A stretch of DNA of 64,000 bases from Hydrogenovibrio crunogenus (GCF_004786015.1 NZ_CP032096.1:2170001-2234000); one strand, 5' to 3'. Counted from the first letter of the stretch, positions 27,214-36,400 are shown. Notes: a model not told the origin generated them from the letters alone. Numbers and translations: made by a program.

Positions 27214-29100
27214 TTAAAATTTAAAAAGTTTTTTCAGCTCTTCGCCAACGGCCTTTTCTGTTTCTTTTTTGACTTGATCTTCAAGCTTAGCGCTCAACAT
27301 TTTTTCAATATCTTGACTGTCTTTTTGCAACGACAATTGTTCGCCCAACAGCCCCTTCAGTTGCTGATTGATTGGACCGAGTTCTTGTTCCAGTCGAGCA
27401 TTCAACTCTTGTCTCAGTTGCGTTTTGACTTGAGCCACTTCCTTGTTCAAAGCTTTGTTAAACGCTTTTGACAGCAACTGATCCAAATTCGACTTCGCGC
27501 CAATATCAGGAGAGGTCACACTGCCTGTGATATCGGCCTTCACATTAAATTGATTCACTTCTTTAAAAATAGGCGCAATATAACGTGAGACGTCATCAGA
27601 CTTCGACCCTGACACGACCATATCCACCTTTTGATACTCTAAATTAATCAGTGCATCCACTTTATCCAACCCAACCAAGGACACTTGACCGGCCGCATCG
27701 ACCACCGCTTGGTTCATTGTCACGGGTAAAGTGTCATCTTTTAAAATAGCCCACTGCTTAATCTGGTACGCTGGCCATGAAAAATCAGCTTGATTGACCG
27801 GTGCTCCCGGCGTCACAAAATTACTCTGCCCTTTAATGCTTAAGGCATTGGGTTGCCCTTTTGGAGTCGCTTTAACATTAAACAAAATAGGCAATTTCGA
27901 GGACGGATGATCAAACGTAACCTGAGTCGCTTTTGCCTCTAAACGCCCCCATTTCATATCACCCGAAATATCCACTCGCTTAATAATAAAATCTGGTTGC
28001 GGATCATATTCCTTAAAAGCGACTTCCTCGCCTAATGCGCGCTGCGGAGCCTGAGCTTTTGCCTTGGCCTCTTCTGCCGCTCTTTCGGCTTGCATCGCTT
28101 TGAGCTTAGTAATAAACGGCTCTGCTTTGCGATACCATTTCAACCCGGTGTCAGTCCATTGTTGAATCTGGGGGCCAAATAACAAATACGTCACATTCGA
28201 CAAACCTGTCTGGTTCATCGCATATTTATCCATCAGACGATTGAAATCTTTCTGCGGCATCGATTTTAATGCCGCTACCTGTTGTTGAATTTTCGGCAAC
28301 TGCGTTTGCAACAATTGACTGGCTTTCTCAATCGATTGTTTTTTCCCTTCCAATTCAGATTTCAGCTGCTCAAACGCCTCTTTTTTAGCCGCGAAATTTT
28401 TATAATCACTTAGATCGCCTTGCGTTAATTCATTCAAACGTTTTTGGTAAGATTGCAAAGTTTGATCACTCGGCAAATTGTCTTGTAATTTTGCCCAAGT
28501 CTGCTCAACGTCATTTAACTGGCGTTCAATGTCATTCGCAGTTTCCACGGTCTGCAACGATTCACGCTTCAAAATCTCATCCGGGTTCGGCAAAGCCATC
28601 TTCGGTAGCGCAATTCCTGTGCTCTTTTTGGCTTCCTGTGCGTCAGCGGCAGCCTCTTTCTTTATTTTTTTAGGCAAGGCACCGGAGGTTTTCCGAGGTT
28701 GATGTAATGCCAAGTCGTTAAAAAAAACATCTTCAATTACTGTACGCCCCACCACCAAATGATAAAAATTCAATGATGCTCCAACCCGTTTGATCTCCAA
28801 AATATTTTCCATCGGATGTTCCGGATCCGTAATTTGTAGGTTTTGGACGCCCAGTTCCAAAGGCATTAATCCTAAGTCTAAACTGCCGATTTCAATTTTA
28901 GCGCCCCAGGCCTGGGAAGCATAATGCTCAAGTTGATTTTTCAAAACCAACGTAAAACTGAAATACCCTAACGCCAAAATGGCAGTGATTAACGCCGCAA
29001 AAACACCCAGGCCTGACCATCTAATCCAGCCTTTCGGAGATTTAACCGACTCTTTAGATCCAGCCGTGAGGGTATCGTTTGTTTGCTTTTCTGCACTCAT
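27214..29100 (-). CDS. TIGR03545-like inner membrane protein with coiled coils
   Basis: A 628-residue protein: a short cytoplasmic N-terminus, one membrane helix (about residues 29-53), then an AsmA-like start (AQAWGAKIEIGSLDLGLMPLELGVQNLQI...), long coiled coil (~195-290) and a C-terminal region rich in K, Q and E. This layout matches the uncharacterised family TIGR03545, which is characteristically encoded next to TIGR03546, as here. It overlaps that gene by 4 bases (ATGA). Function unknown; the AsmA-like part suggests an envelope or lipid-transport role, by inference only. Confidence 0.8.
   Translation of the reverse strand: MSAEKQTNDTLTAGSKESVKSPKGWIRWSGLGVFAALITAILALGYFSFTLVLKNQLEHYASQAWGAKIEIGSLDLGLMPLELGVQNLQITDPEHPMENILEIKRVGASLNFYHLVVGRTVIEDVFFNDLALHQPRKTSGALPKKIKKEAAADAQEAKKSTGIALPKMALPNPDEILKRESLQTVETANDIERQLNDVEQTWAKLQDNLPSDQTLQSYQKRLNELTQGDLSDYKNFAAKKEAFEQLKSELEGKKQSIEKASQLLQTQLPKIQQQVAALKSMPQKDFNRLMDKYAMNQTGLSNVTYLLFGPQIQQWTDTGLKWYRKAEPFITKLKAMQAERAAEEAKAKAQAPQRALGEEVAFKEYDPQPDFIIKRVDISGDMKWGRLEAKATQVTFDHPSSKLPILFNVKATPKGQPNALSIKGQSNFVTPGAPVNQADFSWPAYQIKQWAILKDDTLPVTMNQAVVDAAGQVSLVGLDKVDALINLEYQKVDMVVSGSKSDDVSRYIAPIFKEVNQFNVKADITGSVTSPDIGAKSNLDQLLSKAFNKALNKEVAQVKTQLRQELNARLEQELGPINQQLKGLLGEQLSLQKDSQDIEKMLSAKLEDQVKKETEKAVGEELKKLFKF
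28906..28915. repeat. CCAGGCCTGG copy inside the TIGR03545-like gene
   Basis: A perfect copy extended to a 12-bp palindrome (CCCAGGCCTGGG). It reads as Q-A-W on the minus strand. A nine-of-ten copy (CCAGGCCTGA) lies 100 bp away at 29007-29016 in the same gene. Confidence 0.9.
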
Positions 29101-29600
29101 TTCATCACCTCCGATAAAAAGCCAGCGCCTTTTGCCCCTTTTAAAACACGGATGATTTTAAATTTATTCACCCAGGTTAAGAAACGAGCTCGATAGGTTT
29201 TGACCAGTACCAGGAATAAGAAAAATGCTGGCAGGCTTAAAAGATAAGCGGTCAATACGCTGCCCATTACGATGGAGTTATTAAAGTGCAAAATACGCCA
29301 AAAGGCATTGTTATACATCTCTGTGAACATAGGCTGCAAACTTTCTATGTGCAAAACCCACAGACCCACTTGGTTGAATACCGGATCCAACAAGTACGCC
29401 AACCCACTAAAGAAAAGAGTGGACACAATCACGGCAGACAGATTGACTCTCAAAAGAAAAACCAAAGCCAATGTGAGCAGGTTATGCGGGAACAACAAAG
29501 GGGTCAGCCCCAGAATCATCCCCAGCACAAACGACAACGCAATTTGGCCGGGATATTGATTCGCATTTAATGCTTTGAACAGTTTAATCAACAATGACAT
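29097..29600 (-). CDS. TIGR03546-like membrane protein (DUF2062-like)
   Basis: A 167-residue protein with about four hydrophobic spans, beginning LFKALNANQYPGQIALSFVLGMILGLTPLL. It fits the short membrane family TIGR03546, which travels with TIGR03545. AGGAGA precedes the ATG by seven bases, and the end overlaps the partner gene, so the two proteins are probably made together and may form a complex. No catalytic motif is seen; function unknown. Confidence 0.8.
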   Translation of the reverse strand: MSLLIKLFKALNANQYPGQIALSFVLGMILGLTPLLFPHNLLTLALVFLLRVNLSAVIVSTLFFSGLAYLLDPVFNQVGLWVLHIESLQPMFTEMYNNAFWRILHFNNSIVMGSVLTAYLLSLPAFFLFLVLVKTYRARFLTWVNKFKIIRVLKGAKGAGFLSEVMK

Positions 29601-29631
29601 GCATTCTCCTAGTCCACTTTTTAGCGGGGGT

Positions 29632-31956
29632 TTAACTCATTTCCTGTGGATCAACATCTAGCGACCAACGAACTTTCTTGGCTTGGTTGGACGTATACAA
29701 CTGCGTTTCAACCTGAGCCAGCCATTGATGTAAAAAACCACGATGTGCACCTTGTAACAACAACTGATAACGGTATCGTCCTTGACGTCGGAGCATCGGA
29801 GCACTCACCGGCCCAAACACCTCCAACCCCTGTAATGCTTCCACTTTAGTACTTTCAGAATCATTTACTGATAAATACGAACGCAACAACGACATTTTAG
29901 CAAAGTTCAACGCACTTTTAACATCATTTAAGAAAGTCCAACCCGCATTTGGATCTACCGCCTCGGCTCGCAATAGCACCTGATATTGATAAGGCGGCAA
30001 ATCCGCCTGTTCACGCCCCTTCAAAGCTTCTTTCGCGAATGCTTCATATCCTTGCTCCACCAACACTTTCAGTAACGGATGCTCAGGATGATGTGTTTGA
30101 ATCACAACTTGTCCGGGCTTTTCTCCTCGCCCGGCTCGACCGGAGACTTGAACCACTAATTGTGCCATACGTTCGACCGCTCGAAAGTCACAACTGAACA
30201 AACCTTGATCGATATCAAGTAACCCGACCAAAGTGACCTTTGGAAAATGATGTCCTTTTGCCAACATTTGGGTACCGATGAGAATATCCGCATGCCCTTG
30301 ACTGGCCTGTTCTGTCAGGGCCATCATTTGCCCCTTATTACGCGTGGTATCTCGATCCACTCGTAATGTTTTAAAATCAGGAAACCATTGCTGGACTAAG
30401 GCTTCTAACCGCTCTGTGCCCTGCCCGATCTTGGTAAACGAAGCCGACCCACAACTTGGGCAATCCAACGGGGCTTTTGTCTGATAGCCACAATGGTGAC
30501 AACGCAGTTCATTGACTTGTTGATGAAAGGTCATATTCGCATCACAGCTTGGACAAGCTGCTTGCCAACCGCAATCATGGCACATCAGCACCGGTGCAAA
30601 CCCACGACGATTCAAAAACAACAGCACTTGTCCGCCCGCCTTCAAATGCTTTTCCATTAGTTCTCTTAAAGGTTCGGAAACACCTTCCTCTTCAACTTGC
30701 CCTCGAACATCCAACAACTGAACTTCCGGCATTTCAGCCTGACCGGCTCGCTGTTTTAAGTGCAGATGTCGATAACGTCCGCTTAAGGCATTATGAAGAG
30801 TTTCCAAAGAAGGCGTGGCGGATCCTAATACCACAGGCACATTTTCTAATTGCGCCCGACGAACTAGGCAATCCCGAGCTGAATAACGAAAGCCGTCTTG
30901 CTGTTTAAAAGACAAGTCATGCTCTTCATCCATAATGCATAACCCTAATTCAGCAAAGGGCGTAAAAATCGCTGAACGCGTTCCCAACAAAACATTTACC
31001 TGGTGGGTTTTCACCAATGACCAGGCGCAGTGACGCTCTTTATCATTAAGACCGGAGTGCATGACCGCAACGGGCGCCTGCAAATAAGCTTCAAACCGCT
31101 TAACCGTTTGCGGGGTTAACCCGATTTCGGGTACCAACACCAACACCTGTTTCCCTTGTGCGATGACCGATTCAATCATGCCAAGGTACACCTCGGTCTT
31201 GCCACTGCCCGTCACCCCTTCGAGCAAAAATGCATCAAAACCAGACGTTGCCAAAACCGTCTCCACCGCAACCTGTTGCTCGGCATTTAAAATGTGGCCA
31301 GGCCTGGCTGTTTTTTCACGCATCGGCATGGCATGCAAACAGCTTTTTTCGACTTCAGTGACCCAACCCTGTTCCTGAAATCGTTTCATAGGCAGGCGCC
31401 ATTGGTTCAAAGAACGGTTTAATATGTCCGCTGTCAACGCTGTGCCTTGCGTTTGTAGCAGTTGCCATAGCGCTTTTTGTTGTGTCGCCCGTGACGATAT
31501 CTGCTTCTCTGCTTCTCGCCCGGTTTCCGTCAATTGCCACGCCGGCACCCCTGCAACCTCGACCGTTTTTCCTTCTCTTAATCGTTTCGGCAGCGCTGTT
31601 TGTATCACATTGCCAATCGGCTCATGATAATAATGACTGGCCCAATTCAATAATGCCATTTCCTGTGCAGAAAAAATTGGCGTTTCATCAATCACGGCTT
31701 CAAGTGCTTTGAGTTTTTTAGAATCAACCGCAGCGTCCTCGCTCATTGCCATCACGATGCCAACCAAAGATTTATTACGAAAAGGAACTTTGACCCGCCC
31801 CCCAATCACAGGTAAAAAAGAAGAGGTCGGCTCTGTCGACTCTTCAGGTTCTAAGTCCAACGCCAATGTCTCGGTCTTGTAGTCGGCTGTTTCAGCTTGA
31901 ATACGATAATCCAAAGGGGATAAGAAAGGACCTGGCACGGCTACTTTAACGAACAT
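29632..31956 (-). CDS. priA: Primosomal protein N' (replication restart helicase PriA)
   Basis: A 774-residue superfamily 2 helicase that reloads the replisome at stalled forks. In order: an N-terminal DNA-binding domain, Walker A GVTGSGKTEVY, the DEEH box, a zinc-binding insert of eight cysteines (CHDCGWQAACPSC ... CHHCG ... CPSCGS) and helicase motifs GTQMLAKGHHFP and QVSGRAGRGEKPG. Typical length. It is transcribed toward the TIGR03546-type gene with a 31-bp gap. Confidence 0.96.
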   Translation of the reverse strand: MFVKVAVPGPFLSPLDYRIQAETADYKTETLALDLEPEESTEPTSSFLPVIGGRVKVPFRNKSLVGIVMAMSEDAAVDSKKLKALEAVIDETPIFSAQEMALLNWASHYYHEPIGNVIQTALPKRLREGKTVEVAGVPAWQLTETGREAEKQISSRATQQKALWQLLQTQGTALTADILNRSLNQWRLPMKRFQEQGWVTEVEKSCLHAMPMREKTARPGHILNAEQQVAVETVLATSGFDAFLLEGVTGSGKTEVYLGMIESVIAQGKQVLVLVPEIGLTPQTVKRFEAYLQAPVAVMHSGLNDKERHCAWSLVKTHQVNVLLGTRSAIFTPFAELGLCIMDEEHDLSFKQQDGFRYSARDCLVRRAQLENVPVVLGSATPSLETLHNALSGRYRHLHLKQRAGQAEMPEVQLLDVRGQVEEEGVSEPLRELMEKHLKAGGQVLLFLNRRGFAPVLMCHDCGWQAACPSCDANMTFHQQVNELRCHHCGYQTKAPLDCPSCGSASFTKIGQGTERLEALVQQWFPDFKTLRVDRDTTRNKGQMMALTEQASQGHADILIGTQMLAKGHHFPKVTLVGLLDIDQGLFSCDFRAVERMAQLVVQVSGRAGRGEKPGQVVIQTHHPEHPLLKVLVEQGYEAFAKEALKGREQADLPPYQYQVLLRAEAVDPNAGWTFLNDVKSALNFAKMSLLRSYLSVNDSESTKVEALQGLEVFGPVSAPMLRRQGRYRYQLLLQGAHRGFLHQWLAQVETQLYTSNQAKKVRWSLDVDPQEMS
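31298..31307. repeat. CCAGGCCTGG copy inside priA
   Basis: A perfect copy extended to the 12-bp palindrome GCCAGGCCTGGC. It reads as A-R-P-G on the minus strand, a different frame from the Q-A-W copies. Confidence 0.9.
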
Positions 31957-32173
31957 AAGAAGGGAAGAGTCCTTAGAAAAATTAAGCTTTAATGGGCTTC
32001 ATGATACAAAGCGACTTTGCAAACAATGTGCAAGCACATTATTGTAACCCTATCAGATGATGAGTCCAACAATCCTGATTGAAAAAGACGCCCAATCAGA
32101 TCGTCTTGAGAAAAGTTGTCATACGGTCCCGGCTTCCGCTAAACTTTTGTCTAGATTCAATAAGGAAGACTCC

Positions 32174-32647
32174 ATGATTCATTCTAAACTCATTCATTTG
32201 CTCGTTGGCGTAGTTTTAAGTTTAACGCCTTTTTATGCACAATCCGAAAACGCTCAACCCGCCACGAAAGAAAGTATCCAAACCCTGATGCAAACCACCG
32301 GGGCGGAAAACATGGCACAACAAATGGCCACCCAAATCATTCCCATGCTCAAAAAACTGGTGCCGGAAGCGCCTGATCGTTTTTGGGACGATTTTTTTAA
32401 AGAAATCAATGCCGAGCAAATTAACGAATTGATTATCCCTATTTATCAAAAGTATTTAACGGAACAGGATGTTCAAGCCATCAATGCCTTTTATCAAAGC
32501 CCCGTTGGCCAAAAACTTATTCGTGTTCAACCGCAAATTTCTAAAGAATCGATGATTGCGGGTCAACTTTGGGGACAACAAATCGCTGAAAAAGTGATTG
32601 CTAAATATAAACAACAAAAACAACAGCAAGAAAAAGCGCCTGAATAA
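32174..32647 (+). CDS. Exported DUF2059 protein
   Basis: A 157-residue protein with a Sec signal peptide (cleavage likely after FYAQS, about residue 22) and a helical C-terminal part. IYQKYLTEQDVQAINAFYQSPVGQKL is the core of DUF2059, a periplasmic family of unknown function. ATG at 32174 is chosen because AAGGAAG lies eight bases upstream and because the signal peptide begins there; 39 further upstream codons are open but look non-coding. It stands alone, 217 bp from the divergent priA. Confidence 0.82.
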   Translation: MIHSKLIHLLVGVVLSLTPFYAQSENAQPATKESIQTLMQTTGAENMAQQMATQIIPMLKKLVPEAPDRFWDDFFKEINAEQINELIIPIYQKYLTEQDVQAINAFYQSPVGQKLIRVQPQISKESMIAGQLWGQQIAEKVIAKYKQQKQQQEKAPE

Positions 32648-32665
32648 CGTGGCTTTTACCGGTAA

Positions 32666-32693
32666 ACACTTTGCATCAATCCGTGCAAAGTGT
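32666..32693 (+). promoter_or_regulatory. 10-bp inverted repeat upstream of trpB
   Basis: Perfect arms ACACTTTGCA / TGCAAAGTGT (32666-32675, 32684-32693) with an 8-base loop. There is no T-run after it. It lies 18 bp behind the DUF2059 gene and 53 bp before the trpB ATG. It could be an operator, a leader hairpin or a 3' stabiliser. Confidence 0.45.
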
Positions 32694-32746
32694 ATGCTTT
32701 ACAAAAATTTATTTTCACACTTAGAACAATAAAAACAGGAGCAAGC

Positions 32747-33949
32747 ATGTCCTATCTTAAAAACTTCCCCAACCAAGAAGGGTATTTCGGCGAATTCGGT
32801 GGCGCTTTTTTACCGCCTGAACTGGAGCCGCATTTCGAAGAGATTAATCAAGCTTATTTAACGTTAGGACGTTCTGCCGATTTTTTGAATGAATTAAAGT
32901 ATATCCGTAAGCATTACCAAGGTCGTCCGACCCCTGTCTATTATGCCCACAACCTCAGTCGAGAAATTGGGGCGCATATTTATATGAAACGAGAAGACCT
33001 TAACCATTCCGGTGCGCATAAGCTGAACCACTGCATGGCAGAAGCCTTGTTGGCTAAGCACATGGGAAAAACCAAACTCATTGCCGAAACAGGTGCAGGA
33101 CAACACGGGGTGGCGCTAGCCACTGCCGCCGCTTACTTTGGTATGGAGTGTGAAATCCATATGGGTGAAATTGACATTGCCAAAGAAGCGCCCAATGTCA
33201 CTCGCATGAAGTTACTTGGAGCGAATGTCGTGCCGGTTTCTTTTGGTGGTCGCAGCTTAAAAGAAGCGGTTGACTCCGCATTCCAATCCTACGTGCCTCA
33301 AGCTGACACAGCGTTATTCGCCATTGGCTCCGTAGTTGGCCCGCACCCTTTCCCAATGATGGTGCGCAACTTCCAATCGGTTGTTGGTTATGAATCTCGC
33401 GAACAGTTTTTGGAAATGGTCGGCGAATTGCCTGACCAGGTCGGTGCCTGTGTTGGAGGCGGTTCCAATGCGATGGGCATGTTTGCCGGCTTTATCGATG
33501 ATGAAAACGTAACGCTCAATGGGGTCGAACCGCTCGGAAAAGGCACCAAGCTTGGTGAGCACTCTGCCACCATGACGTATGGCAAACCAGGCATGATCCA
33601 TGGTTTCAAGTGCATGTTACTTTCGGATGAGGAAGGAAATCCCGCACCAGTGCATTCAATCGCCTCTGGTTTAGATTATCCAGGCGTCGGTCCGGAACAT
33701 TCACACCTCAAAATGGAAGGTAAAGTGAACTATCACGGCGTCACTGATAAAGAAACGCTGGATGCTTTCTACAAACTATCGAGCAAAGAAGGCATTATCC
33801 CTGCACTAGAAAGTTCTCATGCGGTTGCATGGGCGATGAAACATGGACAGGAAAACCCAGGCAGTACGATTCTGATCAATCTATCTGGCCGAGGGGATAA
33901 AGACATCGACTATGTCACGGAAAACTTCGGCTTCGGTGAAAACTTGTAG
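32747..33949 (+). CDS. trpB: Tryptophan synthase beta chain (stand-alone, divergent)
   Basis: A 400-residue PLP enzyme of the TrpB family. The catalytic framework is present: GAHK with the PLP lysine, [10 protein letters not shown] with the catalytic glutamate, GGGSNA phosphate-binding loop and LSGRGDKD near the end. The segment after the lysine ([12 protein letters not shown]) departs from the usual INNALGQALLAK, as do several N-terminal residues. ATG at 32747 has AGGAG six bases upstream; 19 earlier codons are leader. There is no trpA, trpF or other trp gene next to it, which is unusual because trpB normally precedes trpA. It may be the only TrpB or a second copy with another role. Confidence 0.88.
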   Translation: MSYLKNFPNQEGYFGEFGGAFLPPELEPHFEEINQAYLTLGRSADFLNELKYIRKHYQGRPTPVYYAHNLSREIGAHIYMKREDLNHSGAHKLNHCMAEALLAKHMGKTKLIAETGAGQHGVALATAAAYFGMECEIHMGEIDIAKEAPNVTRMKLLGANVVPVSFGGRSLKEAVDSAFQSYVPQADTALFAIGSVVGPHPFPMMVRNFQSVVGYESREQFLEMVGELPDQVGACVGGGSNAMGMFAGFIDDENVTLNGVEPLGKGTKLGEHSATMTYGKPGMIHGFKCMLLSDEEGNPAPVHSIASGLDYPGVGPEHSHLKMEGKVNYHGVTDKETLDAFYKLSSKEGIIPALESSHAVAWAMKHGQENPGSTILINLSGRGDKDIDYVTENFGFGENL

Positions 33950-33966
33950 CCTCCTTTCTTCAAAAC

Positions 33967-33995
33967 GGATTAGGCAAGAACCACTTGTCTAATCC
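33967..33995 (+). terminator. Stem-loop after trpB
   Basis: GGATTAGGCAAG / CTTGTCTAATCC arms (12 bp with one G-U pair) and a 5-base loop. The following sequence is pyrimidine-rich but lacks a T-run, so it is a weak terminator or an mRNA-protecting hairpin. Confidence 0.5.
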
Positions 33996-34052
33996 ATTCT
34001 CTCCCTGTCAACAAGTTACCAGCTTTACACTAAAACCTCTTATAATAAGCTG

Positions 34053-34883
34053 ATGCAGACTTCCTCATTCCCCATCGTCATTGACGGCCAACTTTTGCCA
34101 GATAAAGCGCATGCTTTGGCACAGCAATTAAACATTCCTCTAATGTCCCCTTCCAATACCGAAAAGGACAAGCCGGTGATGAAACTGGGGTGGTGGCAAG
34201 ACGGTAAAAAATCAGGCGATGACATCGGTGAAACAGATTATAAACTGGCATTATTTCCGCCCAACACCGGGCCGGTATATGTCGACTTTGTTACCGGCAA
34301 AAAAAATCATCGCCGTCAATTCGGTGGCGGGAAAGGCCAACCGTTGGCTCGTGCTGTACTGGCGGCCGAACACCCTACCATCATAGACGCCACTGCAGGC
34401 ATGGGAGGGGACGCCTTTGTCTTTGCCAGCCTCGGTTGCCAAGTCACTATGATTGAACGTTCGCCCATCATTGCCGCATTATTGCAGGACGCATTAAATC
34501 GAGCCCAACAAAATGATACACCCGAAGAAATCCAAGAAATAGTCAGCCGGCTCAGCTTAATCAATGACGATGCCACCCAATATTTAACGAATCAGACACC
34601 GATCTGTGATGTGGTGTACCTTGATCCGATGTACCCGGAAAAGAAAAAAAGCGCCGCTACCAAAAAAGACATGCAAGCTTTGCAACATCTGGTTGGTCCA
34701 GACATGGATAGTGAAACCCTTCTCAAGGCGGCACTCCATGTTGCGCAAAAACGGGTTGTTGTCAAACGTCCCAAAAACGCCCCCACATTAGTGGGAATCC
34801 AACCGAATGCTTCCATTCAAAGCCCCAACACGCGTTATGACATTTACGCCATCAAAGCGCTAAAAGCAGCTGGCAAACTTTAG
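34053..34883 (+). CDS. rsmJ: 16S rRNA (guanine1516-N2)-methyltransferase
   Basis: A 276-residue SAM methyltransferase of the RsmJ (YhiQ) family, which modifies G1516 of 16S rRNA. Seen: VYVDFVTGKKNHRR, the GGGKGQPLARAV block, DATAGMGGDAFVFASLG SAM loop, VYLDPMYPEKKKSA (the NPPY-equivalent DPMYP) and VVKRPKNAP. Full length. No strong ribosome site before the ATG. It lies 103 bp behind trpB with a stem-loop between, so it may have its own promoter. Confidence 0.94.
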   Translation: MQTSSFPIVIDGQLLPDKAHALAQQLNIPLMSPSNTEKDKPVMKLGWWQDGKKSGDDIGETDYKLALFPPNTGPVYVDFVTGKKNHRRQFGGGKGQPLARAVLAAEHPTIIDATAGMGGDAFVFASLGCQVTMIERSPIIAALLQDALNRAQQNDTPEEIQEIVSRLSLINDDATQYLTNQTPICDVVYLDPMYPEKKKSAATKKDMQALQHLVGPDMDSETLLKAALHVAQKRVVVKRPKNAPTLVGIQPNASIQSPNTRYDIYAIKALKAAGKL

Positions 34884-34953
34884 CACTTGCATCTCTTTCT
34901 TGGGCACGGTATGTTGTTAGCTCGGCTCGATTAAACTCAAATTCGGAGAGGTC

Positions 34954-35487
34954 ATGCGGTTACGGTATTGGTTAACAAGAGCGACAGCATTATTAGGCGT
35001 TTTCCTGCTCAATGGATGCACCCAAGTACCTGAAGGGGTCACTCCCGTCAGTCCGTTTCAGCTCCAATCTTACTTAGGACGTTGGTATGAGGTTGCCCGA
35101 CTGGACCATTCTTTTGAAAAAGGGTTAACCGAAGTAACAGCAACCTACTCTCGCCGAGAAGATGGCGGTGTTAAAGTCATAAACCGTGGTTGGAATAATG
35201 AAAAAAACAAATGGAAAGAAGCGATCGGAAAAGCTTATTTTCTGGGTTCGGAAAATGTTGGCAGCTTAAAAGTGTCTTTTTTCGGTCCTTTCTATGGCGG
35301 TTACCATATTGCCAAGTTGGACTCCGACTACCAAATGGCATTGATTGTCGGTCCTTCAAAAGACTATGCCTGGATTCTATCTCGACAAAAGCACCCGACC
35401 CAAACACAATGCGATGTCTATTTTAAGGCAGCGCAACAGCTTGGCATTAATCAAGAGCAATGGATTCAAGTCCAACCTTGTCGATAA
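34954..35487 (+). CDS. blc: Outer-membrane lipocalin lipoprotein (Blc-like)
   Basis: A 177-residue bacterial lipocalin: signal peptide with lipobox LLNGC (about residues 18-22), then the first lipocalin signature YLGRWYEVARLDHSFEKGL, TATYSRREDGG, VSFFGPFYGGYHIAKLD and WILSRQKHP. Blc-type proteins bind fatty acids or lysophospholipids and act in membrane maintenance or stress. GGAGAGG precedes the ATG. It converges with pdxH with 14 bp between stops. Confidence 0.93.
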   Translation: MRLRYWLTRATALLGVFLLNGCTQVPEGVTPVSPFQLQSYLGRWYEVARLDHSFEKGLTEVTATYSRREDGGVKVINRGWNNEKNKWKEAIGKAYFLGSENVGSLKVSFFGPFYGGYHIAKLDSDYQMALIVGPSKDYAWILSRQKHPTQTQCDVYFKAAQQLGINQEQWIQVQPCR

Positions 35488-35501
35488 ACAACGTTTTTAG
35501 T

Positions 35502-36143
35502 TTAAGGCGCTAAGCGCTGTTTAACCCATTGGTTATCTGCCAAGGTATAACAAATACGATCATGCAAACGATTATCCCCACCTTGCCAAAACTCGATTTG
35601 GTGAGGCGCCACTAAATAGCCACCCCAAAAATCTGGAAAAGGAATTTCTCCGGATTGAAACTTTTGTTTCATCTTTTCAAATTGAGATAACAATAACTGC
35701 TTTGATGAAATGACTTCACTTTGATGGCTCACCCAAGCCCCAATCTGACTGCCCTTCGGACGCGTTGCGAAATAACGCATAGACTGTTTTAAAGAAATTT
35801 TTGTCGCGACGCCCTGAATCTTAACCTGGCGCTCCAGCTCCAACCAGTTAAAGTGCAAAGCCACCTTAGGATTATGTTGAATGTCTTTGGCCTTTTGGCT
35901 TCGATAGTTGGTAAAGAAAACAAACCCATCGTGGCTGAATTGTTTGAGCAGAACCGTTCTTGTTGAGGGCTGAGTGTCTTCATTGACGGTAGACAACACC
36001 ATCGCATTCGGCTCTAACAACTCTGACTTTTGTGCTTGGTGGAACCACTTTTCAAATTGCACAAACGGATTTTCATCGGTATTGTTTTCATCCAAGCCAT
36101 CTTTTAAATAACGTTGTCTTAAATCGGATAAATTCAAAGTCAT
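35502..36143 (-). CDS. pdxH: Pyridoxamine 5'-phosphate oxidase
   Basis: A 213-residue FMN enzyme that makes pyridoxal 5'-phosphate, the cofactor of BioF and TrpB encoded nearby. Seen: N-terminal DLRQRYLKDGLDE, STVNEDTQPSTRTVLLK, FFTNYRSQKAKDI, WVSHQSEVI and the C-terminal FWQGGDNRLHDR signature. Its ATG overlaps the stop of the upstream CPXCG gene by one base (TAATG), so the two are cotranscribed. Confidence 0.95.
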   Translation of the reverse strand: MTLNLSDLRQRYLKDGLDENNTDENPFVQFEKWFHQAQKSELLEPNAMVLSTVNEDTQPSTRTVLLKQFSHDGFVFFTNYRSQKAKDIQHNPKVALHFNWLELERQVKIQGVATKISLKQSMRYFATRPKGSQIGAWVSHQSEVISSKQLLLSQFEKMKQKFQSGEIPFPDFWGGYLVAPHQIEFWQGGDNRLHDRICYTLADNQWVKQRLAP

Positions 36144-36328
36144 TAAAACGCATCCTCATGTAAAGCCTCTATCTCGACAGTTTCACCTTCGTCCACTTTG
36201 ATTCGAAAATGAATCGGATGACAGCAGACACTACAATCTTCAATATAATCCTGTTCGGAAACACTTGTATCGACCAAAACCGTGATGAGTTCCCAGCAAT
36301 AAGGGCACTGTATCGTTTTTTCATCCAT
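36143..36328 (-). CDS. CPXCG motif-containing cysteine-rich protein
   Basis: About 61 residues, with C-PY-C near the N-terminus and EDCSVCCHPI in the middle, the zinc-ribbon-like layout of the CPXCG family (PF14255). Function unknown; members are often found beside housekeeping genes. ATG at 36328 (MDEKTIQCPYC) is preferred, with GGGG about six bases upstream. In-frame GTG codons upstream would add only a few residues. It is translationally coupled to pdxH. Confidence 0.85.
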   Translation of the reverse strand: MDEKTIQCPYCWELITVLVDTSVSEQDYIEDCSVCCHPIHFRIKVDEGETVEIEALHEDAF

Positions 36329-36371
36329 CACCAACCCCACACCGACTTATTCCTAGCCTCTATCTTAAAAT

Positions 36372-36400
36372 AAAAAAGGCGCTCAATGAGCGCCTTTTTT
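36372..36400 (-). terminator. Intrinsic terminator of the polyferredoxin gene
   Basis: AAAAAAGGCGCTCA / TGAGCGCCTTTTTT arms with a short loop lie 21 bp after the stop of the minus-strand gene at 36422. It has T-runs on both strands. Confidence 0.85.

Noticed and set aside
31957-32173. Coding extension of the DUF2059 gene to 32057
   Set aside because: The 39 upstream codons do not form a signal peptide, and a ribosome site and signal peptide both point to 32174.
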